64,000 nt of DNA from Oscarella lobularis (Eukaryota > Porifera > Homoscleromorpha > Homosclerophorida > Oscarellidae): contig NC_089191.1 in NCBI RefSeq assembly GCF_947507565.1, positions 2,150,240-2,214,239 on the forward strand, written 5' to 3'. Position 1 is the stretch's first letter, and each line of letters begins with the position of its first letter. Position numbers and translations under genes: made by a program. Of the stretch, positions 60,270-64,000 are shown one piece after another. The notes beneath the pieces were generated by a model that had not been told where the DNA came from, searched no databases, and saw only the letters and a list, made by a program, of their open reading frames with translations.

Positions 60270-63200
60270 ACTTTATCTTCAGGTCCCTAGAATCAAAGTT
60301 TAGGCCCTCAACTTTATCTTCAGGTCCTTAGAATCAAACTCTAGGCCCTCAACTTTATCTTCAGGTTCTTAGAATCAGAGTTTTCGCTCGGAACTTTAAC
60401 TTCAGACGCTTAGAATCAAAGTTTGGGCCTTCAAATTTATCTTCAGGGTCTTAGAATTAGAGTTTAGTCTCTCAACTTTATCTTCAGGCCCTTAGAATAA
60501 AAGTTTAAGCTCTCAACTTTATCTTCAGGTCTTTAGAATCAAAGTCTAGGCGATCAACTTTATCTTCAGGTCTTTAGAATCAAAGTTTAGGCCATCAACT
60601 TTATCTTCAGGTCTTTAGAATCAAAGTCTAGGCCCTCAACTTTATCTTCAGGTCCCTAAAATCAAAGTTTATGCCCTCAACTTTATCTTCAGGTCCTTAG
60701 AATCAAAGTTTAGTCTCTCAACTTTATCTTCAGTTCCTTAGAATCGGAGTTCAGGCCCTCAACTTTATCTTCAGGCCCTTAGGATCAAAGTTTAGGCCCT
60801 CAACTTTATCTTCAGGTCCTTAGAATCAGAGTTTTGGCCATGACCTTTATCTTCAGGCCCTTAGAATCAATGTTTGGGCCTTCAACTTTATCTTCAGGGT
60901 CTTAGAATCAAAGTTTAGTCTCTCAACTTTATCTTCAGGGCCTTATATTCAGAGTTTAGGCCCTCAACTTTATCTTCAAGTCCTTAGAATCAAAGTCTAG
61001 GACCTCAACTTTATCTTCAGGCCCTTAGAATAAAAGTTTAGGCCCTCAACTTTATCTTCAGGCTCTTAGAATCAAAGTTTAGGCCATCATCTTTATCTTC
61101 AGGTCTTTAGAATCAAAGTCTAGGCCCTCAACTTTATCTTCAGGTCCCTAGAATCAAAGTTTAGGCCCTCAACTTTATCTTCAGGTCCTTAGAATCAAAG
61201 TTTAGTCTCTCAACTTTATCTTCAGGTCCTTAGAATCGGAGTTTATGCCCTCAACTTTATCTTCAGGCCCTTAGGATCAAAGTTTAGGCCCTCAACTTTA
61301 TCTTCAGGTCCTTAGAATCAGAGTTTTGGCCATGGCCTTTATCTTCAAGCCCTTAGAATCATTGTTTGGGCCTTCAACTTTATCTTCAGGGTCTTAGAAT
61401 CAAAGTTTAGTCTCTCAACTTTATCTTCAGGGCCTTTGAATCAGAGTTTAGGCCCTCAACTTTATCTTCAGGTCCTTAGAATCAAAGTCTAGGACCTCAA
61501 CTTTATCTTCAGGCCCTTAGAATAAAAGTTTAAGCCCTCAACTTTATCTTCATGCTCTTAGAATCAAAGTTTAGGCCATCAACTTTATCTTCAGGTCTTT
61601 AGAATCAAAGTCTAGGCCCTCAACTTTATCTTCAGGTCCCTAAAATCAAAGTTTATGCCCTCAACTTTATCTTCAGGTCCTTAGAATCAAAGTTTAGTCT
61701 CTCAACTTTATCTTCAGGTCCTTAGAATCGGAGTTTAGGCCCTCAACTTTATCTTCAGGCCCTTAGAATCAAAGTTTAGGCCTTCAACTTTATCTTCAGT
61801 GTCTTAGAATTAGAGTTTAGGCCCTCAACTTTATCTTTAGCTCCTTAGAATAAAAGTTTAGGCCCTCAACTTTATCTTCAGTTCCTTAGAATCAAAGTTT
61901 AAGCCCTCAACTTTATCTTCAGGCTCTTAGAATCAAAGTTTAGGCACTCAACTTAAACTTCAGGTCCTTAGAATCAGAGTTTTGGCCATGACCTTTATCT
62001 TCAGGCCCTTAGAATCAAAGTTTAGGCCCTCAACTTTATCTTCAGGCTCTTAGAATCAAAGTTTAGGCCATCAACTTTGTCTTCAGGTCCTTAGAATCAA
62101 AGTCTAAGCCCTCAACTTTATCTTCAGGTCCCTAGAATCAAAGTTTAGGCCCTCAACTTTATCTTCAGGTCCTTAGAATCAAACTCTAGGCCCTCAACTT
62201 TATCTTCAGGTTCTTAGAATCAGAGTTTTCGCTCGGAACTTTAACTTCAGACGCTTAGAATCAAAGTTTGGGCCTTCAAATTTATCTTCAGGGTCTTAGA
62301 ATTAGAGTTTAGGCCCTCAACTTTATCTTCAGGGCCTTAGAATAAAAGTTTAGTCTCTCAACTTTATCTTCAGGTCCTTAGAATAAAAGTGTAGGCCCTG
62401 AACTTTATCTTCAGGTCCTTAGAATCAAAGTTTAGTCTCTCAACTTTATCTTCAGGTCCTTAGAATCAAAGTTTAGGCCCTCAACTTTATCTTCAGGTCC
62501 TTAGAATCAGAGTTTTGGCCATGACCTTTATCTTCAGGCCGTTAGAATCAAGGTTTGAGCCTTCAACTTTATCTTCAGGGTCTTAGAATTAGAGTTTAGG
62601 CCCTCAACTTTATCTTCAGGGCCTTAGAATAAAAGTTTAGGCCATCAACTTTATCTTCAGGTCCTTAGAATCAAAGTTTTGCCTCTGAACTTTAACTTCA
62701 GACCCTTAGAATCAAAGTTCGGGCCTTCAAATTTCCCTTCAGGGCCTTAGAATCAAAGTTTAGGCCCTCAACTTTATCTTCAGGTCCTTAGAATCAAAGT
62801 TTAGGCGCTCAACTTTATCTTCAGGCTCTTAGAATCAAAGTTTAGGCCCTCAACTCTATCTTCAGGTCCTTAGAATCAGAGTTTTGGCCATGACCTTTAT
62901 CTTCAGGCCCTTAGAATCAATGTTTAGGCCCTCAACTTTATCTTCAGGCTCTTAGAATCAAAGTTTAGGCCATCAACTTTATCTTCAGGTCCATAGAATC
63001 AAAGTCTAAGCCCTCAACTTTATCTTCAGGTCCCTAGAATCAAAGTTTAGGCCCTCAACTTTATCTTCAGGTCCTTAGAATCAAAGTTTAGTCTCTCAAC
63101 TTTATCTTCAGGTCCTTAGAATCAAAATTTACGCGTTCAACTTTATCTTCAGGGCCTTAGAATCAGAGTTTAGGCCCTCAGCTTTATGTTCAGGACCTTA

Positions 63201-64000
63201 GAATCAAAATTTAGGCCCTCAACTTTATCTTCAGGTCCTTAGAATCAGAGTTTTGGCTATGACCTTTATCTTCAGGCCCTTAGAATCAAAGTTTAAGCCC
63301 TCAACTTTATCTTCAGGCTCTTAGAATCAAAGTTTAGGCCATCAACTTTATCTTCAGGTCCTTTGAATCAAAGTCTAAGCCCTCAACTTTATCTTCAGGT
63401 CCCTAGAATCAAAGTTTAGTCTCTCAACTTTATCTTCAGGTCCTTAGAATCGGAGTTTAGGCCCTCAACTTTATCTTTAGGCCCTTAGAATCAAAGTTTA
63501 CGCGTTCAACTTTATCTTCAGGGCCTTAGAATCAGAGTTTAGGCCCTCAACTTTATCTTCAGGGCCTTAGAATCAGAGTTTAGGTCCTCAACTTTATCTT
63601 CAGTTCCTTAGAATCAAAGTTTAGTCTCTCAACTTTATCTTCAGGTCCTTAGAATCAAAGTTTAGGTCCTCAACTTTATCTTCAGGTCCTTAGAATCAGA
63701 GTTTTGGCCATGACCCTTATCTTCAGGCCCTTAGAATCAATCTTTGGGCCTTCAACTTTATCTTCAGGGTCTTAGAATTAGAGTTTAGGCCCTCATCTTT
63801 ATCTTCAGGGCCTTAGAATAAAAGTTTAGGCCATCAACTTTATCTTCAGGTCATTAGAATCAAAGTCTAGGCCCTCAAATTTCTCTTCAGGGCCTTAGAA
63901 TCAAAGTTTTGGCCTTCAACTTTATCTTCAGGTCATTAGAATCAAAGTCTAGGCCCTCATCTTTATCTTCAGGCCCTTAGAATAAAAGTTTAGGCCCTCA
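60270..64000 (+). repeat. Segmental duplication within the 41-bp array (second copy)
   Basis: This segment repeats the variant order of about 53790-58506 to the window edge. Landmarks: TTTTCGCTCGGAAC at 53903 and 60381, and GGCCTTATATTC at 54461 and 60939 (offset 6,478 bp). Further right, CAGTGTCTTAG at 56303 and 61797, and CAGGTCCTTTGAATC at 57861 and 63355 (offset 5,494 bp). The change of offset is 984 bp, matching an extra tandem copy in the first segment (CAGTGTCTTAG at 55319 and 56303). Confidence 0.9.

Larger units (their letters stand above)
45905..64000 (+). repeat. 41-bp satellite, at least 18.1 kb, runs off the right edge
   Basis: About 440 units of 41 bp occur, built from GCCCTCAACTTTATCTTCAG followed by GTCCTTAGAATCAAAGTTTAG. 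The period is shown by TTTATCTTCA at 45961 and 46002. Recurrent unit variants (TTTTGGCCATGACC, TTTAGTCTCTCAAC, GTTTGGGCCTTCAAC, GTCTAGGCCCTC) are arranged in repeated order. Arms AAAGTT and AACTTT can pair across a 9-nt loop. Frames are mostly closed, and no gene is called. If the INO80E-like exon is real, this array lies in its first intron or replaces the rest of the gene. Confidence 0.98.

Noticed and set aside
1-64000. tRNA, rRNA or telomere repeats
   Set aside because: I saw no cloverleaf-like sequence with A and B boxes, no rRNA core motifs and no TTAGGG-type runs. Inspection by eye could miss a single tRNA.

Overview
This is a eukaryotic window dominated by tandem repeats. Summing the repeat coordinates below gives about 58 kb of 64 kb (roughly nine-tenths) in minisatellite or satellite arrays. 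The little unique DNA carries spliced genes with very short GT-AG introns (about 42-69 bp). One gene is clearly a homologue of LZTFL1, the BBSome/ciliary trafficking regulator, so the organism or its recent ancestors had cilia. A second is a first exon resembling INO80E, an INO80 chromatin-remodelling subunit known from animals. Together they suggest a compact-intron opisthokont, probably an animal, but I cannot name the species. I see no rRNA, tRNA, telomere repeat or bacterial gene.

Layout. 1-619 is unassigned unique DNA. 620-1228 is a 35-bp satellite and 1229-1308 a short 32-bp repeat. 1309-19133 is one 17.8-kb array of a 9-bp unit with kilobase-scale higher-order repeats. 19231-20594 is the LZTFL1-like gene: nine recognisable exons, no start codon on its side of the satellite, one frameshift, one defective donor site and one in-frame TAA. 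20595-22889 holds unassigned DNA and a chain of tiny tandemly duplicated exons. 22890-25035 is a 141/142-bp satellite in inverted orientation on the two sides of a 28-bp array. 25036-26112 is unassigned DNA followed by purine-rich duplicated exons (module A). 26113-27919 contains five successive arrays. 27920-41405 alternates a 21/24-bp GC-rich composite satellite with a 9-bp GTTGTAGYC array. 41406-45904 shuffles 22-bp, 15/16-bp and 20-bp arrays around the INO80E-like exon and a second copy of the purine-rich exons (module B). 45905 to the end is one 18-kb array of a 41-bp unit with a 492-bp higher-order repeat and a recent multi-kilobase duplication.

The genes do not form a pathway. What links the window is repeat biology: the same satellite families recur in different orders, most units have a short dyad-symmetric core, unit phase is kept over many kilobases, and large arrays lie in or beside the first introns of both recognisable genes. 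The very long open frames in the arrays follow from unit lengths divisible by three and are not annotated as genes.
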